Part shown: positions 35,853-44,368 of the stretch, one piece after another
Layout: each line of letters begins with the position of its first letter
How positions within the stretch are numbered: the first letter of the stretch is position 1
Origin: Agarivorans sp. Toyoura001
GTDB lineage: Bacteria; Pseudomonadota; Gammaproteobacteria; Enterobacterales; Celerinatantimonadaceae
Direction of reading: 5' to 3'
Assembly (NCBI RefSeq): GCF_005405585.1
Contig: NZ_BJEQ01000001.1
Location: 642,343-706,342, forward strand
DNA: 64,000 bases
Notes under the pieces: generated by a model
What the model was told of the DNA's origin: nothing
The model's database searches: none
Seen by the model: only the letters and a program-made list of their open reading frames with translations
Made by a program: the position numbers and the translations under genes

Positions 35853-37250
35853 TTAGAGTGAATTAACAAACGCCACTAGCGCCTCGCGCTGGGTTTTGTC
35901 TAATTTGGCAAAGGCTTGCTTGGCCGGTTCAGCTTCTCCGCCATGCCAAACAATCGCTTCGGTAACATTGCGAGCGCGCCCGTCGTGCAGTAATTGGCTG
36001 TGGCCATTTACCGTTTCGGTAAGCCCCACACCCCATAAAGGTGGAGTACGCCACTGCTGCCCGTTGGCAAGGTACTCGCCACGGCCGTCGGCTAACTCTG
36101 GTCCCATATCATGCAACAACATATCGGTATAGGGGTAGATAATTTGCTCGCTTAATGCAGGTAAGTTATCACGCTTGGCGGTAGTAAAACTGCGTTTATG
36201 ACAACTATCACAACTGACTTGGCTAAATAAGGAATCACCCAACGCCACTTGCTCGGCATCTTCAATACGGCGTTTAGGCACGGCTAAATGCCGAGTATAA
36301 AACTCAACAAACCCCAGTAGCTTGTTGCTCACCTCTGAGCCATCGGGATCTACGCCCGAGGTCGCCTTCAAACAATCGGTTTGAGCAGCAGTACAATGAT
36401 CTTTGCTGAACAACAAACTCGTAATGCCTATGTCACCATTAAATGCCGCTGCGTTTTGCTGCATCAAGTTCGGTTGGCCGGCCTTCCAACCAAAACGACC
36501 AAGGGTGAATTGTTGCTGCTGCGCATCCCACACTCGGTTGGCAAGGCCTCGAATGCCATCGTTGTTGCTGTCATCTGGATCTGCGTTGGCCAGTATGTCT
36601 TGCTCGCGAATACTTTCTAGCAAACCCAAACCAATCATTGGTGAGGCAATACGTGGCGAGAACATGGTATCGGAGTGCATCTCACCATAACCCAGCTGAT
36701 CTACTATCAACTCAGGGTCACGTAAGGTAATGCTACTGCCATCGGCAAAGCTAAACGGTTTGTCGGTATAGGCAAAACGTACTCGTGCTTCTGGCTTAAT
36801 GCCAGGGTTGGCTTGGTCTTGAATTTGTCCGCCATAAGTTGGTTCTGGCACGACCCCGTTTTGCGCCTCTGTGACTTTTTGTTCGTCGCTTACCGCCGGA
36901 ATGCTAATGCGTACTAACATCGACACCGCGTTGGAAGCGCCCACCGGAGCTGGGTGACCGCGGCCGTCTTTAAGGTGACAGTTCTGGCAACCATTAGTAT
37001 TAAACAGAGGGCCCAAACCATCACGCGCAATGGTAGTGGCAGGCGCCACTACCCAAGGGTTACGAAAGAAGCTATTGCCGGTACTAAAGTTAAGCCTACC
37101 TTCAAAGTCTAAGTTGGCGGCGGGCAAGGAGAAGGCATTTTCGTCGATGCGAGTAGTAGTGGTATCACCACCGGGCTTTTTAGGGTTGGCAATGCTGCTA
37201 AAGCTGGCCGCTAGCAACACTAAGCCAGTTGTAAATAAAATATTTTTCAC
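35853..37250 (-). CDS. Di-heme oxidoreductase family protein (DUF1111/DHOR)
   Basis: The exported 465-residue protein has two c-type heme sites: CQNCH near residue 88 and CDSCH in the C-terminal half (near 345). It also has the family blocks GDIGITSLLFSKDHC and DMGPELADGRGEYLANGQQWRTPPLWGVG. It is annotated in the literature as a putative thiol oxidoreductase, but its true substrate is unknown. GTG 37250 is the best start: GGGAGAG lies seven bases upstream and a signal peptide (LFTTGLVLLAASFSSIA) follows directly. A TTG at 37280 would add ten residues. It is the second gene of the operon. Confidence 0.88.
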   Translation of the reverse strand: MKNILFTTGLVLLAASFSSIANPKKPGGDTTTTRIDENAFSLPAANLDFEGRLNFSTGNSFFRNPWVVAPATTIARDGLGPLFNTNGCQNCHLKDGRGHPAPVGASNAVSMLVRISIPAVSDEQKVTEAQNGVVPEPTYGGQIQDQANPGIKPEARVRFAYTDKPFSFADGSSITLRDPELIVDQLGYGEMHSDTMFSPRIASPMIGLGLLESIREQDILANADPDDSNNDGIRGLANRVWDAQQQQFTLGRFGWKAGQPNLMQQNAAAFNGDIGITSLLFSKDHCTAAQTDCLKATSGVDPDGSEVSNKLLGFVEFYTRHLAVPKRRIEDAEQVALGDSLFSQVSCDSCHKRSFTTAKRDNLPALSEQIIYPYTDMLLHDMGPELADGRGEYLANGQQWRTPPLWGVGLTETVNGHSQLLHDGRARNVTEAIVWHGGEAEPAKQAFAKLDKTQREALVAFVNSL

Positions 37251-37290
37251 GCTCACTCTCTCCCAAGAATGGTGGAACAAAAACCACGAA

Positions 37291-37308
37291 AGGGAGCTTA
37301 TGCTCCCT
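37291..37308 (-). promoter_or_regulatory. Intra-operon hairpin before the DHOR gene
   Basis: AGGGAGC pairs perfectly with GCTCCCT across a TTAT loop, in the gap between the first imelysin gene and the DHOR gene. No T-run follows on the minus strand, so it may stabilise or partly attenuate the message rather than terminate it. Confidence 0.45.
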
Positions 37309-37329
37309 AATGTTATTGAATGCTATTTT

Positions 37330-38571
37330 TTAGAATTCGTGGTCTGCGGTATCAGGATTCAGGTTCTCAATACCTAATACTTTTGCACTGGCTTCAATGG
37401 CGCGTGTTTGCTCAACTAACGCTAAAATGGTGCCATTAATTAAGGCATGACCATCGGTGTTGCTGGCGGCGATCAATTGATCAAAGTAGACACCGCTTTG
37501 TTCGGCGCTAGCCACTAACTTGGCTGTTTCTGCCATAGACTGATTAAACATTTTGGTATTGCTGGCTGCAACAGCCGAGTCTTTTTGTTTTACCAAATCG
37601 TTCAAACTTGGGCCACTTAAGGTAGAGCCGTCTAAACGTTTGAACTGACCAAAGTAAACATTACTAATACCTTGGTTATTGTAGTAGTGCGAGTTGTGAG
37701 TGTTGTCGCTAAAGCAATCGTGCTCATCTTCGGTTGAGTTGGCTTCTAGTGCAACTTTCATACGCTCGCCCGCTAGCTCACCCAAAGACAAACTGCCCAT
37801 ACCAAACATCATGCGGCGTAGCGCTTGCTCGCTAGGCTCAGCGATCAATTTAGTTTGGTAATCGCCGCCTTTTTGCCACTGCTTGCTCATCCAGCTTAAG
37901 TCATCAATTAGCAGTTGAGTCACTGCCGCTAAGTAAGCCGCACGGCGTTCACAATGGCCATTGGTACAGGTGTCGCCTTTGGCGTAATCGGTGTAAGCAC
38001 GCTCACCAGCTCCTGCTTTAGTGCCATGTAAATCTTGGCCCCAAAGTAAAAACTCTATCGCATGGTAACCAGTGGCTACGTTTGCTTCAGACCCAGCCAG
38101 TTCGTTTAGAGAGGCCAATAGCTCTGGAGTAATATTTGTTAAATCAACAGTGTCTTCGCCCACTTGCAAGCTAGTGTTTGCCACAATGTTGGCGGTGGCG
38201 CCAGGGTTGCCCAACTCATATTGGTAGTCTGTTGCTACATAGTCGATTAAGCCTTCGTCTAGCGGCCATGCATTAAGTTGCCCTTCCCATTCGTCAACGA
38301 CTGGGTTACCAAAACGAAATACTTCGCTTTGTTGGTAAAAACGACGTGCATCTAACCAAGCTTGCTTAGCAGCATTTAAAGACTGTTCTGACGGGGCGTT
38401 AATTAGCTGCTGAGTAGCTGTTTGCAGTGTTACTGCGCTGCTGAGTGAATCGCTGTATACCGCGTGGGCTAATTCAGCATAGTGCTCAACAACATCATTT
38501 TGTTTTACCTCAGCGTAAGCAATATTTGCTAGCAATACTGAAGAACCGAGTACAAGTTTAAATAGGTGCAT
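37330..38571 (-). CDS. Imelysin family iron-regulated protein
   Basis: This 413-residue exported protein has the canonical imelysin signature GYHAIEFLLWGQDLHG (the GxHxxE motif) at about residue 178, GERAYTDY soon after, and internal symmetry of two helical halves. It resembles IrpA-type iron-regulated imelysins, exported proteins thought to help iron acquisition. I chose ATG 38571 (MHLFKLVLGSS..., a good signal peptide) because AGGAAG precedes it; the longer frame to 38649 would read through the Fur-like box. It heads the four-gene operon. Confidence 0.92.
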   Translation of the reverse strand: MHLFKLVLGSSVLLANIAYAEVKQNDVVEHYAELAHAVYSDSLSSAVTLQTATQQLINAPSEQSLNAAKQAWLDARRFYQQSEVFRFGNPVVDEWEGQLNAWPLDEGLIDYVATDYQYELGNPGATANIVANTSLQVGEDTVDLTNITPELLASLNELAGSEANVATGYHAIEFLLWGQDLHGTKAGAGERAYTDYAKGDTCTNGHCERRAAYLAAVTQLLIDDLSWMSKQWQKGGDYQTKLIAEPSEQALRRMMFGMGSLSLGELAGERMKVALEANSTEDEHDCFSDNTHNSHYYNNQGISNVYFGQFKRLDGSTLSGPSLNDLVKQKDSAVAASNTKMFNQSMAETAKLVASAEQSGVYFDQLIAASNTDGHALINGTILALVEQTRAIEASAKVLGIENLNPDTADHEF

Positions 38572-38594
38572 TGTCTTCCTTTTCAAAATGCATA

Positions 38595-38609
38595 TGAGAA
38601 TCGTTATCA
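38595..38609. promoter_or_regulatory. Fur-box-like operator of the imelysin operon
   Basis: TGAGAATCGTTATCA matches the 7-1-7 Fur consensus at 13 of 15 positions and lies 24 bases upstream of the imelysin start codon. Confidence 0.72.
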
Positions 38610-38866
38610 TTATGTTTACCATTAAATAAAAGTAAACAAAAAAATGCATATTTGTGAAAATTAGTTAAACACTGATCCAGATAACATGCCGCAAAAACAC
38701 CATAATGATGTAATTAAATTGTCATATAATTCTCGTTAAATACCCGCGCACAGTTAATTTGCTAGCAGTAAACGAGCGAAAAACACTAAGGCCAGTGAAC
38801 ATTTTTGCCTTAACGCCCGTTCTTATTAATCAGTTCAACAACTTACTTGAGGGTAATTGAGATAGT

Positions 38867-39034
38867 ATGAGCACGCTTAATGGAAAGCAGTTTTGGAAAG
38901 CATTACGCAAAAAAGGCATACCACCTTCTGTTTTTGCGATGAAAGCCAATTGTTCGTTAAACAGTGTATATAACTTGAAAGAGCGCAGTCATATTCCAGA
39001 AAAATTTGCGCTAGTGTTAGAACGATTTGCTTAG
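38867..39034 (+). CDS. Small helix-turn-helix-like protein (55 residues)
   Basis: ATG 38867 to TAG 39034 encodes a basic 55-residue protein with a GAGGG SD about 13 bases upstream. Its sequence runs FWKALRKKGIPPSVFAMKANCS then LNSVYNLKERSHIPEKFALVLERF. The pattern of a short helix, turn and second helix (NSVYNLKER as recognition helix) resembles minimal Cro/XRE-like DNA-binding proteins. I know no named family. It sits alone between the divergent imelysin operon and the convergent acetyltransferase, with a 15-bp perfect palindrome downstream. Confidence 0.55.
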   Translation: MSTLNGKQFWKALRKKGIPPSVFAMKANCSLNSVYNLKERSHIPEKFALVLERFA

Positions 39035-39122
39035 GTTTCACCTAGTGTTGTTGATAACGCGTAGAGCCTTAGACTAAGCGCAGAACAACATGCAAAAAGT
39101 ACTGTAAACGCCTTAAGATACG

Positions 39123-39155
39123 GGTTTATAACATTGCTAGGCAATGTTATAAACC
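39123..39155. repeat. Perfect 15-bp inverted repeat
   Basis: GGTTTATAACATTGC (39123-39137) and its exact reverse complement (39141-39155) flank a 3-base TAG loop. It lies between the stop codons of the small HTH-like gene and the acetyltransferase gene. There is no T-run on either strand, so it may be a bidirectional terminator stem, an operator or a protein-binding palindrome. Confidence 0.7.
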
Positions 39156-39197
39156 AACTAAAGTCCTGTTAAATAAGTACTATGCCAGCCTTAAAAA

Positions 39198-39686
39198 CTA
39201 TAAGTTCAAACACATAAATTTGCTATTAGGATCTTCGCTGTAATCAGCAAACGGCCCACAAAACTCAAAGCCATGTTTCAAGTACAAACCATGGGCTGGT
39301 ACAAAGTAGTCCATAGAACCGGTTTCAAGACTGAGTCGCTTAACGCCGCTGGTTTTTGCTTGTTCAATAAGGTGCAGTAGCACTGTAGACGCCACTCCTT
39401 GGTTCTTATAAGCGGCAGATGTTCGCATAGACTTAATCTCAGCATGCTGTTCATCAAGCTGTTTAGTGGCCCCGCAACCAGCCAGTTTGTCACCGTCCCA
39501 TATTGTCCAAAACTGCACACTTGGGTGTTTTAAGCCGGATAAATCTAGGGCATGCACACTCTCTGGTGGCGAGGTAGCGTGCATATCATTAAGGTGCTCT
39601 TGCAGCAGCGCAATAATTTGTGCACCAGATAAATCATCAAGTTTAAGAGTAAAGATAAACGCTTCCTTGTGCTTGAGTGACAACAA
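39198..39686 (-). CDS. GNAT family N-acetyltransferase
   Basis: This 162-residue protein is a single GNAT domain: the acetyl-CoA-binding motif A is IKSMRTSAAYKNQGVASTVLLHLIEQAK (about 88-115, with the Q/RxxGxA-type loop KNQGVAS). A C-terminal LYLKHGFEFCGPFADY is shared with PhnO/YedL-like acetyltransferases. The substrate is unknown. It follows RidA on the same strand but is separated by a hairpin at 39722-39757, so it may be transcribed separately. Confidence 0.9.
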   Translation of the reverse strand: MLSLKHKEAFIFTLKLDDLSGAQIIALLQEHLNDMHATSPPESVHALDLSGLKHPSVQFWTIWDGDKLAGCGATKQLDEQHAEIKSMRTSAAYKNQGVASTVLLHLIEQAKTSGVKRLSLETGSMDYFVPAHGLYLKHGFEFCGPFADYSEDPNSKFMCLNL

Positions 39687-39721
39687 GCCTTAATTTACAA
39701 AACCATTATTAATAAGCCAAG

Positions 39722-39757
39722 TCATTCAGCCCATTAAGCCAATGGGCCACTGAATGA
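39722..39757 (-). terminator. Bulged hairpin downstream of ridA
   Basis: TCATTCAG pairs with CTGAATGA and, inside it, CCCATT with AATGGG, leaving a three-base bulge and a short loop. It lies four bases past the ridA stop. There is no T-run, so strength is uncertain. Confidence 0.5.
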
Positions 39758-39760
39758 AGG

Positions 39761-40108
39761 CTATACCGCTGCGGTTACCGACATCTCTACCAATATTTCT
39801 TCGCGGGCCATATGGGCTTGCACACAGGCGCGTGCTGGCGGGGTAACGTCGGCGACCCATGCATCCCATACTTTGTTCATTTCGGTAAAATCGTCCATGG
39901 TTCGCACGTAAATAGTTACGCTAAGCAATTTAGATTTGTCGGAACCCACTTTGGCTAGCAGCTCTTCCACTTTTTCTATGGTGGTTCGCGTTTGTTCGGC
40001 AATGCCATGGCTGGTGTCTTTAGCCACTTGGCCACACAAATAAACGGTGTTGTTGTGCACTACCGCTCGGCTCATGCGGGCTTTACTCTCAAAATGTTGA
40101 ATAGGCAT
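39761..40108 (-). CDS. RidA family reactive imine/enamine deaminase
   Basis: The 115-residue protein is a member of the RidA/YjgF/UK114 family. It retains the catalytic arginine in [20 protein letters not shown], plus the typical [12 protein letters not shown] and [18 protein letters not shown] blocks. RidA enzymes hydrolyse reactive imines and enamines released by PLP or flavin enzymes. It lies 59 bases downstream of an FAD-dependent amine-oxidase-like gene on the same strand, an arrangement that suggests it clears the imine product of that enzyme. Confidence 0.92.
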   Translation of the reverse strand: MPIQHFESKARMSRAVVHNNTVYLCGQVAKDTSHGIAEQTRTTIEKVEELLAKVGSDKSKLLSVTIYVRTMDDFTEMNKVWDAWVADVTPPARACVQAHMAREEILVEMSVTAAV

Positions 40109-40167
40109 GGTTAGCTCCTTATTAAAAAGGCTAGCAGTGCTAGCCTTTGTTTATCTTGTTCACTGCC

Positions 40168-41625
40168 TTAGCGAGCTAAAGACAACGGGTAATTGCGTTG
40201 CGCTGCCAATTGCTCGGCTAGCGATAAAACTTGGCTATAGGCCAAGCCTTGGGTGCTGTTTAATTCATTTAAGGCTGAATGCGCAAGTTTATCACCAAGC
40301 AATCCCAAATCACGGATGTTGTCGATAATTTGCTCGGCGGCGCTTAGGGCTGAAGAAAACTTAACAATCTCGGTACGCGCATAGTGGGTTTTATCAAAAG
40401 ATACACTAGCTGCACGCAGGCTTGGATCACTACCCGGTATTTGTTGTGCGCCAAATAGTGGCCGCCCAGCCACACTTGCATCACTAAAACTCGGCAAGTA
40501 ACGCGACATATGTTTTACCGCCTCGGCGGTACGCTGTTCTACTTCTTCAGTTTGCCAGCCTTGGGTTAACTTACGCGTAAGCATTGGGCTTAACTCTGGC
40601 TGAGCACTACTCTCGCTAGACTTTACCAAACCACCTTTAAATAAGGTGATGGTGTCGGTCATACCATGTAGCTGAAATAGACCATCTGGGTAAGGTGTTA
40701 GCTGTGCCATGCCGTTAGGTGTGCCACGCTCGCCGTGCACAATTAGCTCTGGCCAACGGCCTTGTTGGCTGGGCCAATTAGCTAAATAAGCGGCCTTAAA
40801 TTCGACCATGCGACTGCGGCTAAGTTTGGCCATATCGTCGATGCTGCCACTGCGGTAACCACAGGCATTAATCAGGTAATCTACTTCTATACTGTGGTTG
40901 CCCTGCTCGCTTTGGTAATCCACTCGCCAGCGTGGTTTATCTCCTTTGAGCTGTTCGATGTGCGTTACTTTTGATTGGGTATAAACCTGGCAATTGGGCA
41001 GTTGCTCAGTCGCCAGTTTTACCATGGCTGCTACGCGCAGCAAACTTACACCGTATTCCTGCACTTGTACAAAAGGAAACTTAAATGCCGATAAATCGAG
41101 ATGTTTAGCCACTGGGATCATCCACTCATCCATTGACTGTGGCTGCTGCGGCGTTTCTCGTGTGGCTAGCTCTTCAAGCTGCTGTTTATTGTATAAACGG
41201 TAGTAATCTTCAGCAGGGCCAAGCTTTTGGTTTTGTGGATCGCTTTTAATAAGCTGCGCATAGTGAGCTTGCACCTTACGCAAACGTGGCAATAGCGCCT
41301 CTGGCTCACCAGGGTCGTTGCTCGGCACACTAATCACGGTGGGGCGAAGATTGACCGCATGCGGAAACACCCGCAAGGTATTAATTGATTGCTCAAGCAG
41401 CTTAAGGCATTGCTCGTCGGAGATTTCTCGGTACAGGTTACCGCCGGCATGTAAATGGCAAGCCGGAGGCCCATTCACTAAGCTGGGACCTGCTTCAAAC
41501 AGACTAACATTGGCGCCCAACTCAGCCAGCTTAAGCGCTGCTGCTGAACCGGCGATTCCACCACCTACTACGGCGACTTGAGGCGAAGTTGAATTATTCG
41601 CCGTCACAGGGTGAGCTTGTATCAC
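40168..41625 (-). CDS. FAD-dependent oxidoreductase (DAO-like)
   Basis: The 485-residue protein opens with a Rossmann FAD site, VAVVGGGIAGSAAALKLAELGANVSLFEAG (about 18-47), and has the second DAO-family segment YLINACGYRSGSID (about 255) with a C-terminal FGAQQIPG. It is a soluble flavoprotein that probably oxidises an amine, amino acid or hydroxy acid; the substrate cannot be told. The downstream ridA gene supports an imine product. It probably forms a two-gene operon with ridA. Confidence 0.82.
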   Translation of the reverse strand: MIQAHPVTANNSTSPQVAVVGGGIAGSAAALKLAELGANVSLFEAGPSLVNGPPACHLHAGGNLYREISDEQCLKLLEQSINTLRVFPHAVNLRPTVISVPSNDPGEPEALLPRLRKVQAHYAQLIKSDPQNQKLGPAEDYYRLYNKQQLEELATRETPQQPQSMDEWMIPVAKHLDLSAFKFPFVQVQEYGVSLLRVAAMVKLATEQLPNCQVYTQSKVTHIEQLKGDKPRWRVDYQSEQGNHSIEVDYLINACGYRSGSIDDMAKLSRSRMVEFKAAYLANWPSQQGRWPELIVHGERGTPNGMAQLTPYPDGLFQLHGMTDTITLFKGGLVKSSESSAQPELSPMLTRKLTQGWQTEEVEQRTAEAVKHMSRYLPSFSDASVAGRPLFGAQQIPGSDPSLRAASVSFDKTHYARTEIVKFSSALSAAEQIIDNIRDLGLLGDKLAHSALNELNSTQGLAYSQVLSLAEQLAAQRNYPLSLAR

Positions 41626-41754
41626 TAAATTTCATCCGCAAGTGAAAAAAACTATAACGTGATTATTCTAACTGCCGATCAGTGACATTGAAATACAATT
41701 AGCACATTTGGTTTGGGCTAAGCGTTAGAAAACATAAGAGAAAGCAGATATGAA

Positions 41755-41780
41755 AAAGGCCAGCTAATAAGCTGGCCTTT
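41755..41780 (-). terminator. Rho-independent terminator of tRNA-Trp
   Basis: AAAGGCCAGCT pairs with AGCTGGCCTTT over a 4-base loop, and on the minus strand the stem is followed by TTC. It sits seven bases past the tRNA 3' end. Confidence 0.85.
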
Positions 41781-41786
41781 AAATTT

Positions 41787-41862
41787 TGGCAGGGGCGGAG
41801 AGATTCGAACTCCCAACATTCGGATTTGGAATCCGACGTTCTGCCATTGGAACTACGCCCCT
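41787..41862 (-). tRNA. tRNA-Trp (CCA anticodon)
   Basis: The 76-base minus-strand gene starts AGGGGCG, closes with CGCCCCTG and encodes its own CCA end. The anticodon stem TCGGA/TCCGA holds the loop TTCCAAA, whose central CCA reads UGG. The T arm GGGAGTTCGAATCTC is standard. It is a single tRNA, followed by its own terminator. Confidence 0.97.
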
Positions 41863-42133
41863 GCAACGGAAACGAATTATACATAAGCCAGTTTAAAGGT
41901 AAAGGGCTTATCTCGTGCTTTTGTTTAAGTGGACAAAGAAGCAACACTTTCTGTTCGAAATTAGTAAAAACGCTGAAAATTCAGTCAAAAAAATTCAAAC
42001 AGCAGGCTAGCTGTATATTTTTTAACTCACGCACATTTCACCTCTATGCATGTTGCGTTTTTGTTAATGCACTTTCAGTATCGCTAAGTGGACAGACCTG
42101 TTTTACCTCACTCACTAAACTAAGAGCCCAATT

Positions 42134-43591
42134 ATGCTAAACCCAGTTGAGATATACGGACATATCTTTAAACCGCGCAGCGCTATTGCCGAGGATCAAC
42201 AGCAAGCGATTAAGACTCTGTTGTTTTACTTATTTTTTGGTTTATTGGTCGGTATTTACAGCGCCTTTAAATGGCAGAAATATGAGCAGCAAGCGCTGAT
42301 ATTTAGCTCTTTGGCGTTGATTGTTATCGCCCTTGTGGCAAGTGGTTTATTGCGCGCAGGCTGGCACTATTTGCTGGTAGGCAATTTGGCCTTAAGTGGG
42401 ATGGTATTGCATGCCATGAATATCATCTATCAATCGGGTGGCTTGCTTGATTCTCCCCACTTGTATTGGCTACCCACCCTCTCTCTACTGAGCTACCTTG
42501 CCACGAACCGCTTATGGGGCAATGTATGGACAGCCATATTATTCTGTTTAGGTTTGGCGATGTTGCTTGCTCATTTTAACGGGGCGAGCTTTCCGCAGAT
42601 GCAATTGCCTGAAAAGGCGATGACCATTGAGTTATTCTCAGGCTTTCTATTACCGCTGTTATTACTGTGGATAGGCCAAAACTATGCATTACGTTTGCGC
42701 GATCAGGCCTATCAACAAGCCAAACAAGCCCAGCTAACCAACCAGAATATAGCCCAAGCCTCTGAACATTCTAAACACCAATTACAACAAGTTGTGGAAC
42801 ACGCCAGCGATAGCTCTACCCAGTTGGTAAGTTCGGCTACGGATATGTCGAGCACAGTGCAGGAAATGAACAATAAAGCCGCTCAAATTGCCCAAAGTTC
42901 GGCTGACCAGCATCAATCTATTAGCCAGATAAACCAAAACCTGTCTCAAATGGAAAAAGTGTTAGCGCAAGCTAATCAAGCTACCGAGCAGCTATTAGGG
43001 CTTTCTCAGCAAGCATCTGGGAACGCTGAGGAAAGCGCTCAAGCGATTAGCCAAACCGAGCATTCGATGCAAAAAATCCTCAGTAGTAATCAACAAATAA
43101 ACAGCGTAACCGACATTATTAGTGACATTGCCAATCAAACCAACCTATTGGCGTTAAACGCTGCGATAGAAGCAGCCCGAGCTGGCGAGCAAGGGCGTGG
43201 GTTTTCGGTGGTAGCCGACCAAGTAAGAGAGCTAAGCCTACGCAGTAGTCAGTCAACTCAGCAAATCCGCAGTTTATTAGAAACCTGTTCCGCTGATGTG
43301 CAACAAGGTCACCAAGTAGTGGAACAAAGTGGCCAAATTCTGCATAACATTATTACCCTGGTAAAAGATATTTCAGAAGGCGTAGGCCAAATGGCTCAAG
43401 TGATGCAGCAGCAAGCGGTAACAGTGGCAGAAATTATTGATGTGAGTTCGCAGGTATCTGATTTTAGTCAGCACAACTCAAAAAGCAGCTCTGCGCTGCT
43501 GGACAATACCGAACAGCTCACTGGCATCGCCAACCAATTACAAGATATGGCCAGCCAACTACACCAAACTGTAGCCAGCCACCAGCACTAA
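42134..43591 (+). CDS. Membrane-embedded chemoreceptor without periplasmic domain
   Basis: This 485-residue protein has about six N-terminal membrane helices (20-190, including [16 protein letters not shown] and [16 protein letters not shown]) instead of a periplasmic sensor. A coiled coil leads to an MCP signalling domain whose tip ([20 protein letters not shown], then [16 protein letters not shown]) is intact at about 324-362. There is no HAMP domain. It probably senses membrane or cytoplasmic state. No ligand-binding module can be named. It is monocistronic, and the convergent TerB-like gene ends one base beyond its stop. Confidence 0.92.
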   Translation: MLNPVEIYGHIFKPRSAIAEDQQQAIKTLLFYLFFGLLVGIYSAFKWQKYEQQALIFSSLALIVIALVASGLLRAGWHYLLVGNLALSGMVLHAMNIIYQSGGLLDSPHLYWLPTLSLLSYLATNRLWGNVWTAILFCLGLAMLLAHFNGASFPQMQLPEKAMTIELFSGFLLPLLLLWIGQNYALRLRDQAYQQAKQAQLTNQNIAQASEHSKHQLQQVVEHASDSSTQLVSSATDMSSTVQEMNNKAAQIAQSSADQHQSISQINQNLSQMEKVLAQANQATEQLLGLSQQASGNAEESAQAISQTEHSMQKILSSNQQINSVTDIISDIANQTNLLALNAAIEAARAGEQGRGFSVVADQVRELSLRSSQSTQQIRSLLETCSADVQQGHQVVEQSGQILHNIITLVKDISEGVGQMAQVMQQQAVTVAEIIDVSSQVSDFSQHNSKSSSALLDNTEQLTGIANQLQDMASQLHQTVASHQH

Positions 43592-43592
43592 T

Positions 43593-44033
43593 TTAAGAGG
43601 GCTGAGCCGACATTTTAGCTTTGAGATAGTCACTGTGACTTAAGTAGATTAAATCTGACACTTGGCGGATGAGCGCTTCTTCTTGAGGGTCAATCACCCC
43701 ATCGGCGTATGCGACTTTCCACAGTGCTTCGGTAAACAAATAGCGCTGTTGGTATTCGAGCTCTTTAACGTGGCGGGTAAAGTCGAATACCGAAATGGCT
43801 TGAGTAGCTTGGGTCTGCGCTTGAATAAACAAGTTCTCCGCTTCTTTGTCTGTTAACTCAAACAAGCGCTTTATCTTGCGCATAATCACCGCAGATTCAC
43901 TATTGCTTTGTTGATTATCACTTTGGCTTAGTTGCACCAACAAAATGGTAGCAGCTAACTCTACATTGGGGGCATTTTCGTCTGTAGAGCCATCAATTGT
44001 GGCTTGCAGCAATTCTTTAAGCGCCTTTAGCAT
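43593..44033 (-). CDS. TerB family (tellurite resistance/DjlA-like) protein
   Basis: The 146-residue helical protein matches the TerB domain: ELAATILLVQLSQSD at the start, SVFDFTRHVKELEYQQRYLFTEALWKVAYADGVIDPQEEALIRQVSDLIYL at the end. The acidic DGxxDPxE loop is a typical metal-binding feature of the domain. The role in the cell is unclear; the name does not imply tellurite resistance here. It converges tightly on the chemoreceptor gene. Confidence 0.85.
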   Translation of the reverse strand: MLKALKELLQATIDGSTDENAPNVELAATILLVQLSQSDNQQSNSESAVIMRKIKRLFELTDKEAENLFIQAQTQATQAISVFDFTRHVKELEYQQRYLFTEALWKVAYADGVIDPQEEALIRQVSDLIYLSHSDYLKAKMSAQPS

Positions 44034-44135
44034 TGGGCTTCCTATTAACCATCATCAAGTCTTGCGAGCATAAACCACCGCTTAACAAATGCCAAATGAC
44101 TAAGTGAAGATCAAAACTAAAACGCCAGAAACCAA

Positions 44136-44161
44136 AAAGCCTCGTCATAAGACGAGGCTTT
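44136..44161 (-). terminator. Rho-independent terminator of tRNA-Thr
   Basis: AAAGCCTCGTC pairs perfectly with GACGAGGCTTT over a 4-base loop, and the minus strand continues with TTGGTTT. It lies eight bases past the tRNA 3' end. Confidence 0.88.
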
Positions 44162-44168
44162 AAATGGA

Positions 44169-44244
<76 letters not shown>

Positions 44245-44368
44245 ACACTGTTGGTACTGCTGATACGCTGTATCGAGCGAGCGCTATTAAACGGATTTTC
44301 ATGGTGCTTGTCAACGCTCAAAGCAAAAAAAATTGCACAAAGCGCTCAACTGCCAATTTAATAATCAA

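Noticed and set aside
38572..38649. N-terminal extension of the first imelysin
   Set aside because: It would translate the Fur-like box and destroy a clean signal peptide; ATG 38571 has an AGGAAG SD.
43593..44033. Tellurite-resistance determinant
   Set aside because: Only a stand-alone TerB domain is present; no other ter genes accompany it, so resistance is not supported.
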